From positions 1 through 64,000 of the forward strand of contig WSYC01000020.1 in the NCBI GenBank assembly GCA_009773635.1: a stretch of DNA of 64,000 bases, in the 5' to 3' direction. The notes below the pieces were generated by a model. It saw only the letters and a list, made by a program, of their open reading frames with translations, did not search any database and was not told where the DNA came from. Shown piece by piece: positions 1 to 10,014 of the stretch. Made by a program: the position numbers and the translations under genes. Origin of the DNA: Beijerinckiaceae bacterium. Its GTDB lineage: Bacteria; Pseudomonadota; Alphaproteobacteria; Rhizobiales; Beijerinckiaceae. How positions within the stretch are numbered: position 1 is the first letter of the stretch; each line of letters opens with the position of its first letter.

Positions 1-1182
1 CCATTGAAGCAGGGGGCGCGAAGGCTGCCAGCCCTGCATCCCGCCCAAGGGTTGGGCGGTCGCGAGGTCAAGCCTGAGCAGGCTGCCGCCATTCTCCGCG
101 AAAGCCCGCATCAGGAGGGTTTCGGTTTCCAGCGTCACCGCATTCGCGACCAGCCGCCCGCCCGGACGAAGCGCGGCAAGCGCGATTTCCAGCAAGGCGG
201 CATCCGCCCCGCCACCGATGAAAATCGCATCCGGCAGAGCAAGCCCCGCCAGAGCCTCCGGCGCGCGTCCCTCGACAACGCCGAGGCGATGCGCCAGCCC
301 GAAGCGCGCCGCATTGGCGCGGATATTTCCCGCCCTGTCCGCCCGCGTCTCGATCGCGATGGCCACGCCCCCCGCAAGGCACCACTCGACCGAAATCGAC
401 CCCGATCCCGCGCCGATATCCCACAGCCGTTCGCCGATGCACGGGGCCAGCGCAGCAATCGTCAGGGCACGGATGGGGGATTTCGTGATCTGCCCGTCAT
501 GCGTGAAGAGAGCATCCGGTAGGCCGGGAGTGCGCGGCAGGGCGGGCCCGCCCTCTGCCTGAAATGCGACCATCACCGGCACCGCGATATCCTCGATCGC
601 AAAAGCATCAGCTCGCGCTGTCCTGATCCGCTCATGCGGTCCGCCGAGCGCTTCAAGCACGATCACACGGCTGTCGCCAAAACCGGTATCGGAGAGATAG
701 GCGGCGAGGCGTGCCGGAGCGGCGGCATCGGCCACAAGGCACAGGAGCCGCGAGCCGGGCTGAAGGTGGGGCCGCAGGGTCTCGAAAGGCGCGGCGTGCA
801 GCCCGAGGCAGGTCGCCTCCTCCAGCGGCCAGCCGAGGCGGGACGCCGCCAGCGAAAAGCAGGAGGGCGCGGGAAAGGCACGCCATTCCTCGCGCGCGAG
901 CTGTTTCGCGAGGCTGCTGCCCGCGCCGAACCAGAACGGATCGCCCGAGACCAGCGCCGCGACGCGCTTGCCACGCAGCGCCAGAAGCGGTTCTGTCGAA
1001 AACGGGATCGGCCATGCCGAGCCTCGCGCCTCAACTTTTCCAAGCTTCAGGTGACGATCGCCGCCAAACACGATATCGGCTTCATCGAGTGCTGCACGGG
1101 CGCCGGACGTGAGGCCATCCAGCCCATCCTCGCCGATGCCGACGATGGAAAGCCAGGGACGGGGAGGGACGGGATCAGCCAT
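1..1182 (-). CDS. cobL: Precorrin-6Y C5,15-methyltransferase (decarboxylating), partial, runs off left edge
   Basis: Open minus-strand frame from ATG at 1182 (MADPVPPRPWLSIVGIGEDGLDGL...LVSGDPFWFGAGSSLAKQL...LWDIGAGSGSISVEW...) with CbiE- and CbiT-type motifs; missing from the ORF track because there is no stop inside the window. Confidence 0.88.
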   Translation of the reverse strand, partial: MADPVPPRPWLSIVGIGEDGLDGLTSGARAALDEADIVFGGDRHLKLGKVEARGSAWPIPFSTEPLLALRGKRVAALVSGDPFWFGAGSSLAKQLAREEWRAFPAPSCFSLAASRLGWPLEEATCLGLHAAPFETLRPHLQPGSRLLCLVADAAAPARLAAYLSDTGFGDSRVIVLEALGGPHERIRTARADAFAIEDIAVPVMVAFQAEGGPALPRTPGLPDALFTHDGQITKSPIRALTIAALAPCIGERLWDIGAGSGSISVEWCLAGGVAIAIETRADRAGNIRANAARFGLAHRLGVVEGRAPEALAGLALPDAIFIGGGADAALLEIALAALRPGGRLVANAVTLETETLLMRAFAENGGSLLRLDLATAQPLGGMQGWQPSRPLLQW

Positions 1183-1957
1183 GACACGCACCCCGTTGTC
1201 CGGAATCCTGCATCCGAAAATCCTGCTGCTTGGCGGCACGGCGGACGCCACCCGCCTCGCGCAATTGCTGGCGGAGGCCGGCTGCGACGCCATTTTCTCC
1301 TACGCAGGACGCACGCAAACGCCAACGCCCCAGCCCTTGCCGACGCGCATTGGCGGGTTCGGCGGGGTGGAAGGCCTGGCGGATTATCTTCGCGCCGAGA
1401 AGATCACGCATCTCATCGATGCCACGCATCCTTTCGCGGCGGGCATGAGCCGCAACGCCGTGGCGGCTGCGGCGCGCAGCAGCACCCGCCTCATCGCGCT
1501 CGAACGGGCGCCCTGGCAGGCCCGGCCCGGCGACCGCTGGCACGAGGTCGCGGATACCGCCGGGGCTGTGGCGGCCTTGCCGGCGCTGCCCGCACGGATT
1601 TTTCTGGCCATCGGACGGCAGACGGTCGATGCTTTCGCCGCGCGCCCCGAGCACTTCTATCTGCTGCGCTTCATCGAGGCTCCCGAGAGCATTCCCCTGC
1701 CGGATCACGTCGCGCTCGCGATGCGCGGCCCCTTCACCGAAGCCGGGGATCGCGCGCTGCTGGCGCATCATGGCATTACCCATATCGTCGCCAAGAACTC
1801 TGGCGGCGAGGCGACCCGCGCCAAGATCGACGCCGCGCGGGCGCTTTCCCTGCCAGTTATCCTGATCAACCGGCCCGCGGTTCCCGACCAGCTCTGCTTC
1901 GAAACGGCGGATGCCGTGATGGCCCATCTCGCTCATGAGGCCGACCTCGGCGTATAG
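1181..1957 (+). CDS. cobK: Precorrin-6A reductase
   Basis: MTRTPLSGILHPKILLLGGTADATRLAQLL...HLIDATHPFAAGMSRNA...FLAIGRQTVDAF...IVAKNSGGEATRAKIDAA; CobK/CbiJ motifs. Confidence 0.92.
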   Translation: MTRTPLSGILHPKILLLGGTADATRLAQLLAEAGCDAIFSYAGRTQTPTPQPLPTRIGGFGGVEGLADYLRAEKITHLIDATHPFAAGMSRNAVAAAARSSTRLIALERAPWQARPGDRWHEVADTAGAVAALPALPARIFLAIGRQTVDAFAARPEHFYLLRFIEAPESIPLPDHVALAMRGPFTEAGDRALLAHHGITHIVAKNSGGEATRAKIDAARALSLPVILINRPAVPDQLCFETADAVMAHLAHEADLGV

Positions 1958-2667
1958 ACGAAGCGCCCGACGCGCCGCGTCGCGGCATTGCCGACCAGCA
2001 CCAGCGTTCGCATATCCGCCATTTCCGGCCGGGCTTCCCCGAGGGGCAGGGTTTCGAGCCGTTCTTCCGGCGTCGAGACGGCCCGCGCAAAGCTGATGAG
2101 CCGCTCCGGCCCGCAGGCCTCCAGAAGGATATCCAGCACGCGCGCGAATTGATCCGGGCGGGACATCGAGCGCGGATTATAGAAGGCCATGGCGAAATCC
2201 GCCTCCGCCGCCAGCCGGACACGGCGCTCCACCAGCGCAAAGGGCTTCAGGTTATCCGAGAGGTTGATGGCACAGAAATCATGCCCCAGCGGCGCGCCGA
2301 GTCGTCCGCTCGCCGCCAGCATCGCCGTGATTCCCGGCAGCACGCGAATATCGAGTTCGTGATGTCCGGGCATGCCTTCCAGCGCCTCGAAAACAGCCGC
2401 CGCCATCGCGAAAACACCGGGATCACCCGAGGATACCACCACGACACGGCGGCCGCTGGCCGCCATGGCGAGGGCGTGGCGTGCCCGCTCCAGCTCCTGC
2501 CGGTTATCGGTCGCGTGCAGCGTCAACCCCTCACGAGCGGGGATGCGGGCAACATAAGGCCCGTAGCCTACGATATCCGTCGCCTCGGCAAGCGCGGCGG
2601 AAACCTCCGGCGTCACGAGGCTTTCCGCGCCCGGCCCCAGACCGGCGATGACAAGCGAGCCGCTCAT
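1933..2667 (-). CDS. cobJ: Precorrin-3B C17-methyltransferase
   Basis: MSGSLVIAGLGPGAESLVTPEV...DIVGYGPYVARIP...VVVVSSGDPGVFAMA...FAMAFYNPRS; CobJ/CbiH motifs. Confidence 0.92.
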   Translation of the reverse strand: MSGSLVIAGLGPGAESLVTPEVSAALAEATDIVGYGPYVARIPAREGLTLHATDNRQELERARHALAMAASGRRVVVVSSGDPGVFAMAAAVFEALEGMPGHHELDIRVLPGITAMLAASGRLGAPLGHDFCAINLSDNLKPFALVERRVRLAAEADFAMAFYNPRSMSRPDQFARVLDILLEACGPERLISFARAVSTPEERLETLPLGEARPEMADMRTLVLVGNAATRRVGRFVYTPRSAS

Positions 2668-3440
2668 GCCTCGCTCCGCTCGGGGCGCCGGCCCTGCCCA
2701 TGCACCAGCAGGATCGAGAAATACGGCAGCTCGATCGCGCCGGCCTCGCTGAGTTTCACGATTTTCTCGCCCGGCATCGTGCCGCGTTCGACCAGCCAGG
2801 CGGCATCGCTGCGCCCGGCCAGTTCCAGCGCGCGGCGCACTCTGGGGAGGTTGCGGCCGAGCTTCATCACCACGAAGCCATCCGCAGCCTTCATGTGCCG
2901 GGCCAGCACCTCCTCCGGCATCGTGCCGGAGAGCACGCTCATCACGTCGTCGCCCCAGGTCATGGGAATGCCCGTCGCGGTCCAGCAGCCGGACATGCCG
3001 GTGATGCCGGGAATGACCTCCAGCACCGCGCGCCCCTGAAGCCGGACAAAGAGATGCATGAACGAGCCGTAGAAGAACGGATCGCCTTCGCAGAGCACCA
3101 CGATCTCCTCGGTTTGCGCGAGGGTGGCGAGTTTTTCGGTCCATTCGTCATAGAAGGCTGCGAGCGCCGCGTTATATTCGGCGCTGTCGAATGCGATCTC
3201 GGTGGTAACGGGGTATTCCATGGCGTATTCGACGGCGCCCGGAGCCAGCATGCCCTCGACGATGCGTCGGGCCTGACCAGCGCGGCCTTTCTTGCGGAAA
3301 TAGGCGATATGCCCGGCAGAACGGATCGCGCGATCAGCCTTCACGCTCATCAGGTCCGGATCGCCCGGACCAAGACCGGCGCAGATGATTTTCCCTGCGC
3401 CAATCGTTTTTTGACTCGCCCGCGTGTCCGTCATCGTCAT
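2664..3440 (-). CDS. cobI: Precorrin-2 C20-methyltransferase
   Basis: IICAGLGPGDPDLMSVKA...VVLCEGDPFFYGSFMHLF...VIPGITGMSGCWTATGIPMTWGDD; CobI motifs. Confidence 0.92.
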   Translation of the reverse strand: MTMTDTRASQKTIGAGKIICAGLGPGDPDLMSVKADRAIRSAGHIAYFRKKGRAGQARRIVEGMLAPGAVEYAMEYPVTTEIAFDSAEYNAALAAFYDEWTEKLATLAQTEEIVVLCEGDPFFYGSFMHLFVRLQGRAVLEVIPGITGMSGCWTATGIPMTWGDDVMSVLSGTMPEEVLARHMKAADGFVVMKLGRNLPRVRRALELAGRSDAAWLVERGTMPGEKIVKLSEAGAIELPYFSILLVHGQGRRPERSEA

Positions 3441-4066
3441 TCCTTCGCCGAGGCAAGCGCGTTGATCGCCGCCACCGTGACCGCCGAGCCGCCGAGCCGG
3501 CCCATCACGCTCATCGCGGGGACGGGCGGGGCGGCCATCAGGGCTTCCTTCGATTCCGCCGCGCCGACAAAGCCGATTGGGCAGCCTATGATCGCCGCCG
3601 GACGCGGGCAATCGGGGTCTTCCAGCATGTTCAGCAGGTGGAAAAGCGCCGTCGGAGCATTGCCGATAGCGACGAGCGCTCCAGCCAGATGCGGCCGCCA
3701 CAATTCCAGCGCCGCGGCGGAACGGGTGTTGCCCATGCGAAGCGCCATTTCCGGCACGGCGGGGTCCTGCAGCGTGCACAGGATCGGGTTGTTCGCCGGC
3801 AGGCGGGGCCGCGTGATGCCCTCGCTGACCATGCGTGCATCGCACAGGATCGGCGCACCCGCTTCGAGCGCCGCGCGGGCCACGCGGGCCATGCCGGGGG
3901 TGAAGCGGACATGCGCGGTCAGCCCCACCATCCCGGAGGCATGGATCATGCGCACCACGACCGGCTCCTCCTCCGCCGAAAAACCCGCGAGGTTTGCCTC
4001 GGCCCGGATGATGCCGAAGGATTGGCGGTAGATCGTCGCGCCGTCTTTTTCATAAGGATGCGGCAT
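3437..4066 (-). CDS. cobH: Precorrin-8X methylmutase
   Basis: YEKDGATIYRQSFGIIRAEANL...RMIHASGMVGL...ILCDARMVSEGI...IGCPIGFVGAAESKEAL; CobH/CbiC motifs. Confidence 0.93.
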   Translation of the reverse strand: MPHPYEKDGATIYRQSFGIIRAEANLAGFSAEEEPVVVRMIHASGMVGLTAHVRFTPGMARVARAALEAGAPILCDARMVSEGITRPRLPANNPILCTLQDPAVPEMALRMGNTRSAAALELWRPHLAGALVAIGNAPTALFHLLNMLEDPDCPRPAAIIGCPIGFVGAAESKEALMAAPPVPAMSVMGRLGGSAVTVAAINALASAKE

Positions 4067-5214
4067 CAGAACAATCCGGCAAGCGAGGCCGCTTCGGCCC
4101 GAAGGCCGGTCACGACAGGGAATGCGGCGGCGTTGCCGTCGCGGATGAAACCAAATCCTGCCGCCGTTCCCACGAGGGTGAATGGCGCGGCAGCGGGGTG
4201 CGCACAGCCTTTGACGCAGCCAGCGACATGAAGCAAGCCGGCTTCCGGGATATGCGGTGCCAGCATGCGCGCGAGATCGCGCGTCGGCTGAAGCGCCTGA
4301 AGGCATCCCGGTGCGCCCGTGCAGGCAATGACCCGCAGCAGGGGATCATCACCCCGCGTGATCAGGCCGGGGATTTCGGGGAGCGTTGCCGCCCCTTCGA
4401 TCATCATCATCCGCCAGGGCGTCATGCGCAGCGGGCCGAGTTCCGCGAGAGAGGCAAGGGTTTCAGCGCGCAATTGCCCGAAGGCAAAGCCGACCAGTGC
4501 GCCTTGGTCGAAAAGCCCCGGCTTCGGCGTGCCGGATGCGGCCTTGCGGGCTTGCGTCGCCAGAAAGGCAGGCGGGAGGCTGGCCCCGGAAGCCAGATGT
4601 CGCTTCATTCGCCCCCGGCCTTCCGGTGCGCCGCCCGAGCCAAGAAACCAGCGCGCGAGATCCAGCATGGCGGGAATGGCATCGTCTTCCGCCACGATCA
4701 TGCCGGTCTCCGCGCCGTCCGCGCGGCAGAGGAGGGCGCCCCCAAGGCCCTGCTCCAGACGGATATCGGCTGAAATCGCGCTCAGAACCGGCGCCGGGCC
4801 GCAATCAATCGCGAAGCCGAATTTCGCCGGCAGGGCCGGTGCATCCGGCGTTCCAAGCGCGGTTTCCAACGCTGAGGCGAGGCGCGGAATGGCCTCGCCC
4901 ATCCGCCAGAAAGGCGTGAGAACGAGATTGCGGCGCGCTTCGAGCACGGGATCGGTATCGACAAGCCCGAGTGCATCGAGATCTTCGATCAACGCCGGAT
5001 GAGCCTCCTCCCGGATGCCCCGCAACTGGATATTCCCGCGCGCGGTGAGGTCGATCAGGCCATTGCCATGCCTCAAGGCCAGCACGGCGATTCCTCGAAC
5101 CTGATCGGGGGTGAGTCGCCCGAGCCATGGACGAAGCCGCACCACGAGGCCATCGCCCGAGAGCATTGGCTTGAGCGCGCCGGGGCACCAGCCTTTCACC
5201 CGCCCGCCCGTCAT
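4066..5214 (-). CDS. cobG: Precorrin-3B synthase
   Basis: Nitrite/sulfite-reductase-like: LIDLTARGNIQLRGI, CTGAPGC, VAGCVKGCAHPAAAPFTLVG; sits in the cob operon. Confidence 0.9.
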   Translation of the reverse strand: MTGGRVKGWCPGALKPMLSGDGLVVRLRPWLGRLTPDQVRGIAVLALRHGNGLIDLTARGNIQLRGIREEAHPALIEDLDALGLVDTDPVLEARRNLVLTPFWRMGEAIPRLASALETALGTPDAPALPAKFGFAIDCGPAPVLSAISADIRLEQGLGGALLCRADGAETGMIVAEDDAIPAMLDLARWFLGSGGAPEGRGRMKRHLASGASLPPAFLATQARKAASGTPKPGLFDQGALVGFAFGQLRAETLASLAELGPLRMTPWRMMMIEGAATLPEIPGLITRGDDPLLRVIACTGAPGCLQALQPTRDLARMLAPHIPEAGLLHVAGCVKGCAHPAAAPFTLVGTAAGFGFIRDGNAAAFPVVTGLRAEAASLAGLF

Positions 5215-8200
5215 GCTCCGCCCTCCAGCGCCGCACGAATGGTGTTGCGCCGCGTCTGCCACAGGCCCGATGCCGCCAGCGCCGCAAAAGTGCCGCGCAT
5301 CGCGGCGAGAGCACCGGGATTTTCGCGCGTCATGAAGGCCACGATGTCCTCGCGGCCAAGTGTCGCCTCGAAATAGAGATCGAGGAGATGGTCCGGCACG
5401 GCATGTGTGAGGTGGGCGAAGGCCGCAAGATGATCGAGCGTGCCGGCGATTTCCGCCGCGCCACGAAATCCGTGCCGCATCATGCCGTCGAGCCATTCCG
5501 GCGCGGTGGCGCGCGCGCGGGTCACGCGGGCGATTTCCTCGGTGAGATCGCGCGCCCGAGGCGTTTCCGGGCGGGTGGAATCGAGGTGGTAAAGCGTGGG
5601 AGCGGCTCCCCCCAGCCGCGCCACGGCTGCGGCGAACCCACCTTCATGCGCGGCATAATCCATGGCAAGCAGGAGGTCCGTCTCCGGCAGGTCCTGCACA
5701 TGCACGAAGACATCCGAGCCGAGCACCCGCGCTTCCAGTGCCGCGCGCGCCGGGCTGCTGCGCCCCTCTGCGTCGATCGCGAAGCTCGATGCCCTGAGCC
5801 AGGCCTCGCCGGCGGCATGCCGGGCCGCCGCGCTGAAATCGCCGGAAAGATCGCCCATATCGAGGCCATATCGCCCCGGTTCCGGGCCAAAAACGCGCGG
5901 GCCGCGTGTGATATAGGGGTTCTCCGCGCCTTCCTCCTGACGTCTGGCCAGAGCCACGCTCGCCGCCTCGAACATCCGGGCCAGATCCGGAAAGACATCG
6001 CGGAACAGGCCGGAAACCCGCAGGGTGACATCAATGCGCGGCCGGTCGAGCAGGGCCGGCGGCAGGATTTCAAACCCGGAAACCCGCGCTGAGCCGGAAT
6101 CCCACAGCGGCGCGAGACCCGCCAGATGCAGCGCCATCGCGAATTCCTCGCCGGCGCTGCGCATGGTTGCCGAACCCCAGAGATCCACGACCAGCGCGCG
6201 GGGCCAATCGCCGTGATCCTGCAAATGCCGGCGCAGGAGTTCTTCGGCCAGCTTCACGCCTTGCGCATGGGCCGCATGCGAGGGGACGGCGCGCGGATCA
6301 ACGGAGAAGAGGTTGCGCCCGGTCGGCAGGATGTCCTCGCGCACACGATTCGGCGAACCCGAGGGACCAGCCGGCACGCGCCGGCCTGCCAGCGCGAGGT
6401 TGAGGCCCGCCTGTTCCTCTGCTCCGCAAGCACCACGCCCGAAGATATGCAGCCCGTCACCGAAGCGGCTTTCCTTGATGTCGCAGACGAAGCGGTCGAT
6501 GCGCACCAGCGCTTCCGCCGCACTTGCACCCGGCGGAATTCCGAGATCCGCCTCGACGCCGCGTGCGCTGGCTTCGCTACGGATATCCGCGACAAGCCGG
6601 TCACGGCGTGCGGGAGAAAGCCCATCGGCGGTGGAATATTCGTCCAGGAGGATTTCGAGCCGGGACAGCGCTTCCGGCACGCTGGCGTCGATAAGCGGCG
6701 GCGGCAGGTGGCCAAGCGTGACCGCGCCGATGCGCCGCTTCGCCTGCGCCGCCTCACCGGGATCGTTGACGATAAAGGGGTAGAGAACCGGCATCGCCCC
6801 CGTCAATGCTTCCGGCCAGCAGGTGCCGGAAAGCGCGACCGCCTTGCCCGGCAGCCATTCGAGCGTGCCATGCGCGCCGATATGCACGAGGGCGTCGATC
6901 TCCAGCGTATTCAGCCACAGGTAGAAGGCGACATAGGCGTGGCGGGGCACGCGGGCGGTATCGTGGTAATCATCCTCCCGAAGCGCCCGCTCGCCCCGCT
7001 CCGGTTGAAGCGCGACCAATGCGTTCCCCTGCCAGAGCGCGGGAAAACGGAAAGCCCCTGCCACGACCTGCGGGTCCGCCTCGGCTTCACCCCAGGATTT
7101 GCCGAGCTTTTCGCGGAGATCGACGGGCAGGGTGGCCAAAGCAGCGTGATAGGCTTCCAGCGGAAAATCGAGGGTTTCGTACTGGAGAGCGGCCGCGAAC
7201 CCCTGTTCGGGCGGCCGAGGTTCCACAGCATGGCCGGTTGCCGCGAGATCCGCCAGCATCGCTTCCAGTGAGGCGAGCGGGTCCAGCCCCACCGCATGTG
7301 CCATCTGATGATTCTTGCCCGGGTAGGTGGAAAGAACCATCACGATCCGTTTCGCTTCTGGCGAACGTTGCGCAAGCTTGCGCCACGCGCTCACACGGTC
7401 GGCAATCGCGGCGATGCGCTCCGGCTCGGCCTGATGCGAGAACAGCGCGCACTGAAGATCGGGATCGCGCGGCTGCATCGTCTTGAAGCTGGCGACCCCG
7501 GCGAAGATCCGGCCATCGACCTCGGGCAATACCACATGCATCGCGAGATCCGTCGGCGGCAACCCACGCTCGTCGCCGCTCCAGTCGTCACGCCGGATGG
7601 TAGCCAGCGCCACCTGAAACACCGGACATCCCGCCGCATCGAGCGGCGAGACGCCCTCCGGTCCCTTCGCGGAAAAGGCGGTCGCGTTAATGAGTGCGAC
7701 AGGCTCTAGCCGCGCCAGCTCCCGCATGATGGTCGCGGCGCTTTCGCCCTTCAGTGACGGCGCGAACAGGCCGAGAGCTGTAAATCCACGAGCGCGCAAT
7801 GCCGTGATCAGGGCATCGACCGGGCCGGTATCGGCCGCCGTGAGATAGCTGCGGTAGAAGACGACGACAGCCAGTTCCGCGCAAGGAGCGGGCGGCGGAA
7901 TGACACCGGCCTCCGGCGAATACCAACCGCAGGCCGGGATCTGCGTCGCAAAGCCTGTGGGGGCCGGGCCTATTCCGGCGGCATGAGCGAGTTCGGCCAG
8001 CGCGATTTCCGCCGCGCGCGCACCTCCGGCATCGCAGAGCATGGACAGCCGGGAGAGGACCGCCTCCGGCAGGGTAGAAAACGCCGAGAGCCTTGCATCC
8101 GGCCGGCCGTCGGCGGGCAGCACGGCCAGCGCGATGCCTTTAGCTTGTGCCAAAGCATGCACCTCGGCGAGGCCATAGGGCCAGTAACTCTCGCCACCGA

Positions 8201-8459
8201 TGAGGCGGATCAGCACGCCTTTCGCACGGGAAAGCGTCTGTTCGAGGTAGGTATCGACCGAAAGCGGATGCCTGAGTGCGATGAGATTGGCGAGGCGCAG
8301 CGAAGGAAGGTGCGCCCGCCCGCTCCTCCAGCCAGCGGCGAAAGCGGAAAGATCGCTGTCCGAGAAAGACAGCACGACGAGATCGGCCGGGTCCTGACCC
8401 AGATCGACCGGTGTTTCCGCCTCGTCTAGCCCATGCTTTTCCCGGAAAACGACGTGCAT
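5211..8459 (-). CDS. cobN: Cobaltochelatase subunit CobN
   Basis: 1082 aa; VLSTYPGKNHQMAHAVGLDPLAS, HIGAHGTLEWLPGKAVALS, YPFIVNDPGEAAQAKRR; CobN motifs. Confidence 0.94.
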   Translation of the reverse strand: MHVVFREKHGLDEAETPVDLGQDPADLVVLSFSDSDLSAFAAGWRSGRAHLPSLRLANLIALRHPLSVDTYLEQTLSRAKGVLIRLIGGESYWPYGLAEVHALAQAKGIALAVLPADGRPDARLSAFSTLPEAVLSRLSMLCDAGGARAAEIALAELAHAAGIGPAPTGFATQIPACGWYSPEAGVIPPPAPCAELAVVVFYRSYLTAADTGPVDALITALRARGFTALGLFAPSLKGESAATIMRELARLEPVALINATAFSAKGPEGVSPLDAAGCPVFQVALATIRRDDWSGDERGLPPTDLAMHVVLPEVDGRIFAGVASFKTMQPRDPDLQCALFSHQAEPERIAAIADRVSAWRKLAQRSPEAKRIVMVLSTYPGKNHQMAHAVGLDPLASLEAMLADLAATGHAVEPRPPEQGFAAALQYETLDFPLEAYHAALATLPVDLREKLGKSWGEAEADPQVVAGAFRFPALWQGNALVALQPERGERALREDDYHDTARVPRHAYVAFYLWLNTLEIDALVHIGAHGTLEWLPGKAVALSGTCWPEALTGAMPVLYPFIVNDPGEAAQAKRRIGAVTLGHLPPPLIDASVPEALSRLEILLDEYSTADGLSPARRDRLVADIRSEASARGVEADLGIPPGASAAEALVRIDRFVCDIKESRFGDGLHIFGRGACGAEEQAGLNLALAGRRVPAGPSGSPNRVREDILPTGRNLFSVDPRAVPSHAAHAQGVKLAEELLRRHLQDHGDWPRALVVDLWGSATMRSAGEEFAMALHLAGLAPLWDSGSARVSGFEILPPALLDRPRIDVTLRVSGLFRDVFPDLARMFEAASVALARRQEEGAENPYITRGPRVFGPEPGRYGLDMGDLSGDFSAAARHAAGEAWLRASSFAIDAEGRSSPARAALEARVLGSDVFVHVQDLPETDLLLAMDYAAHEGGFAAAVARLGGAAPTLYHLDSTRPETPRARDLTEEIARVTRARATAPEWLDGMMRHGFRGAAEIAGTLDHLAAFAHLTHAVPDHLLDLYFEATLGREDIVAFMTRENPGALAAMRGTFAALAASGLWQTRRNTIRAALEGGA

Positions 8460-9484
8460 CAGCCCTCCAGCACGGCCCGGATGGCGGCTTCGTCGATGTG
8501 ATCATGCTCCGCGATCACCACAAGACGGGAGAGGCGGGGCGCGCTGCCCCAGGGGCTGTCGAACTGCGTCGAGACGCGCGCGCCAACCGCCTGCACCAGA
8601 AGCCGCATCGGCTTGCCGGCAACCGCGACATAGCCCTTGACCCGCAGGATCTTCTGCTCGTGCGCAAGGCGGATGATCGCGGCTTTCAGCGCCTCGGGAT
8701 CGGTGATTTCCGGCAGGGCAATGGTCGCGGAGTCGAAATCCTCATGCTCATGCTCCTCCTCACCATCGTGGTGGGAAGGGCGGGCATCAAGACCATCCTC
8801 GGCGGCGGCATTCAGCCCGAGGATGACGCGAGGGTCGATGACGCCGCCGGTGATCTCCAGGATCGGCAGCGCGCGCGGCAGTTCCGGCACGATGGCGGCG
8901 CGGGCGGCGGCTAGCCCTTCCGGCCCGGCGAGATCGGCCTTGGTCAGCAGCACGATATCGGCGCAGGAAATCTGGTCCTCGAACACTTCCGAAAGCGGCG
9001 TTTCATGCTCGTGTGCGCTGGCATTCAACGATGCCGGGTGATCTTCGGGCGCGAAGGTGCCGGCGGCCACCGCCTCGGCATCCGCCAGCGTGATGACGCC
9101 GTCCACCGTGATCTTCGAGCGGATCGCCGGCCAGTCGAAAGCTTTGAGCAGCGGCTTGGGCAAGGCAAGGCCCGAGGTTTCGATCAGGATGTGATCGGGC
9201 TTCGTCGGCAGGGCGAGCAGAGCCTCGATGGTGGGGATGAAATCCTCAGCCACCGTGCAGCAGATGCAGCCATTGGCCAGTTCGACGATGTTTTCCGCCG
9301 GGCAATTCGCGTCGGCGCAGGATTTGAGGATCGCGCCATCGACGCCGAGCGTGCCGAATTCATTGACGAGAACCGCGAGGCGCTTGCCCTGCGGATTGGC
9401 CATCAGATGGCGGATGAGCGTCGTTTTTCCCGCACCGAGAAAGCCGGTGACGATGGTGACGGGAATTTTGGCAAGCTGGGACAT
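8459..9484 (-). CDS. cobW: CobW GTPase (COG0523 metallochaperone)
   Basis: [18 protein letters not shown]-type P-loop, NGCICCTV, His/Glu-rich SHHDGEEEHEHEDFD; next to cobN. Confidence 0.92.
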   Translation of the reverse strand: MSQLAKIPVTIVTGFLGAGKTTLIRHLMANPQGKRLAVLVNEFGTLGVDGAILKSCADANCPAENIVELANGCICCTVAEDFIPTIEALLALPTKPDHILIETSGLALPKPLLKAFDWPAIRSKITVDGVITLADAEAVAAGTFAPEDHPASLNASAHEHETPLSEVFEDQISCADIVLLTKADLAGPEGLAAARAAIVPELPRALPILEITGGVIDPRVILGLNAAAEDGLDARPSHHDGEEEHEHEDFDSATIALPEITDPEALKAAIIRLAHEQKILRVKGYVAVAGKPMRLLVQAVGARVSTQFDSPWGSAPRLSRLVVIAEHDHIDEAAIRAVLEG

Positions 9485-9488
9485 CAGA

Positions 9489-9917
9489 TCAATCCTGAAC
9501 CGGTGATTTCAAAGGCGGGGTGAGGGCAGAGGCCGCGGGCAATTCCGAAATGGGCGAGCTGGATGCTGGCATGGGCGGAATCCGGGCAATCGATTGCTTG
9601 CGGAAGATTTCAGGCCGCTGCCGCCACGGCACGATGCCGTCCTCGCTCTGGGCATAGAGCGCCGCGCCCTCGATGATCGCCAGGGCATGCAGAACGGGGT
9701 CGAGATTGCCGTAAACATACGACCATTTGCCCGGCGCGGCCAGCGCCACGGAGCAGCCATTGTTGCACGCCGAGAGGCACTCGGCGCCGATGATCGTGAC
9801 ACCCGCCGGGGTCTCCTGCGCCTCGATCAGCCGCAACAGTTCAGCGCCGGGGCGTGGTGCATCAGGCGCATCGGCCCGGCGGCAGGTGGTGCAGACGTAA
9901 AGCGTGGCCGTGGCCAT
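9489..9917 (-). CDS. DUF1636-type metal-binding / thioredoxin-fold [2Fe-2S]-like protein
   Basis: MATATLYVCTTCRRADAP...GAECLSACNNGCSVALAAPGKWSYVYG; first gene after the riboswitch. Confidence 0.75.
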   Translation of the reverse strand: MATATLYVCTTCRRADAPDAPRPGAELLRLIEAQETPAGVTIIGAECLSACNNGCSVALAAPGKWSYVYGNLDPVLHALAIIEGAALYAQSEDGIVPWRQRPEIFRKQSIARIPPMPASSSPISELPAASALTPPLKSPVQD

Positions 9918-10014
9918 GAAACCCCTTTCACCAGCAGGCAAAGGGTGTCCCAGAGGGGCTGCGCAAAGCAGACCCTGCCGGCTACGGAACACCCCGTCCG
10001 TCCGAAAATCGCGT

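Noticed and set aside
68-442. Short minus-strand ORFs in 1-1043 suggesting a fragmented cobL
   Set aside because: Translating the third minus frame from 1182 gives continuous CobL to the window edge; the fragments are off-frame and the true ORF is absent from the track only because its stop is outside.
5388-7271. Long plus-strand ORFs opposite cobN (234 aa, 381 aa)
   Set aside because: Arg/Pro/His-rich shadow ORFs caused by high GC opposite a strong CobN call; no recognisable domain.
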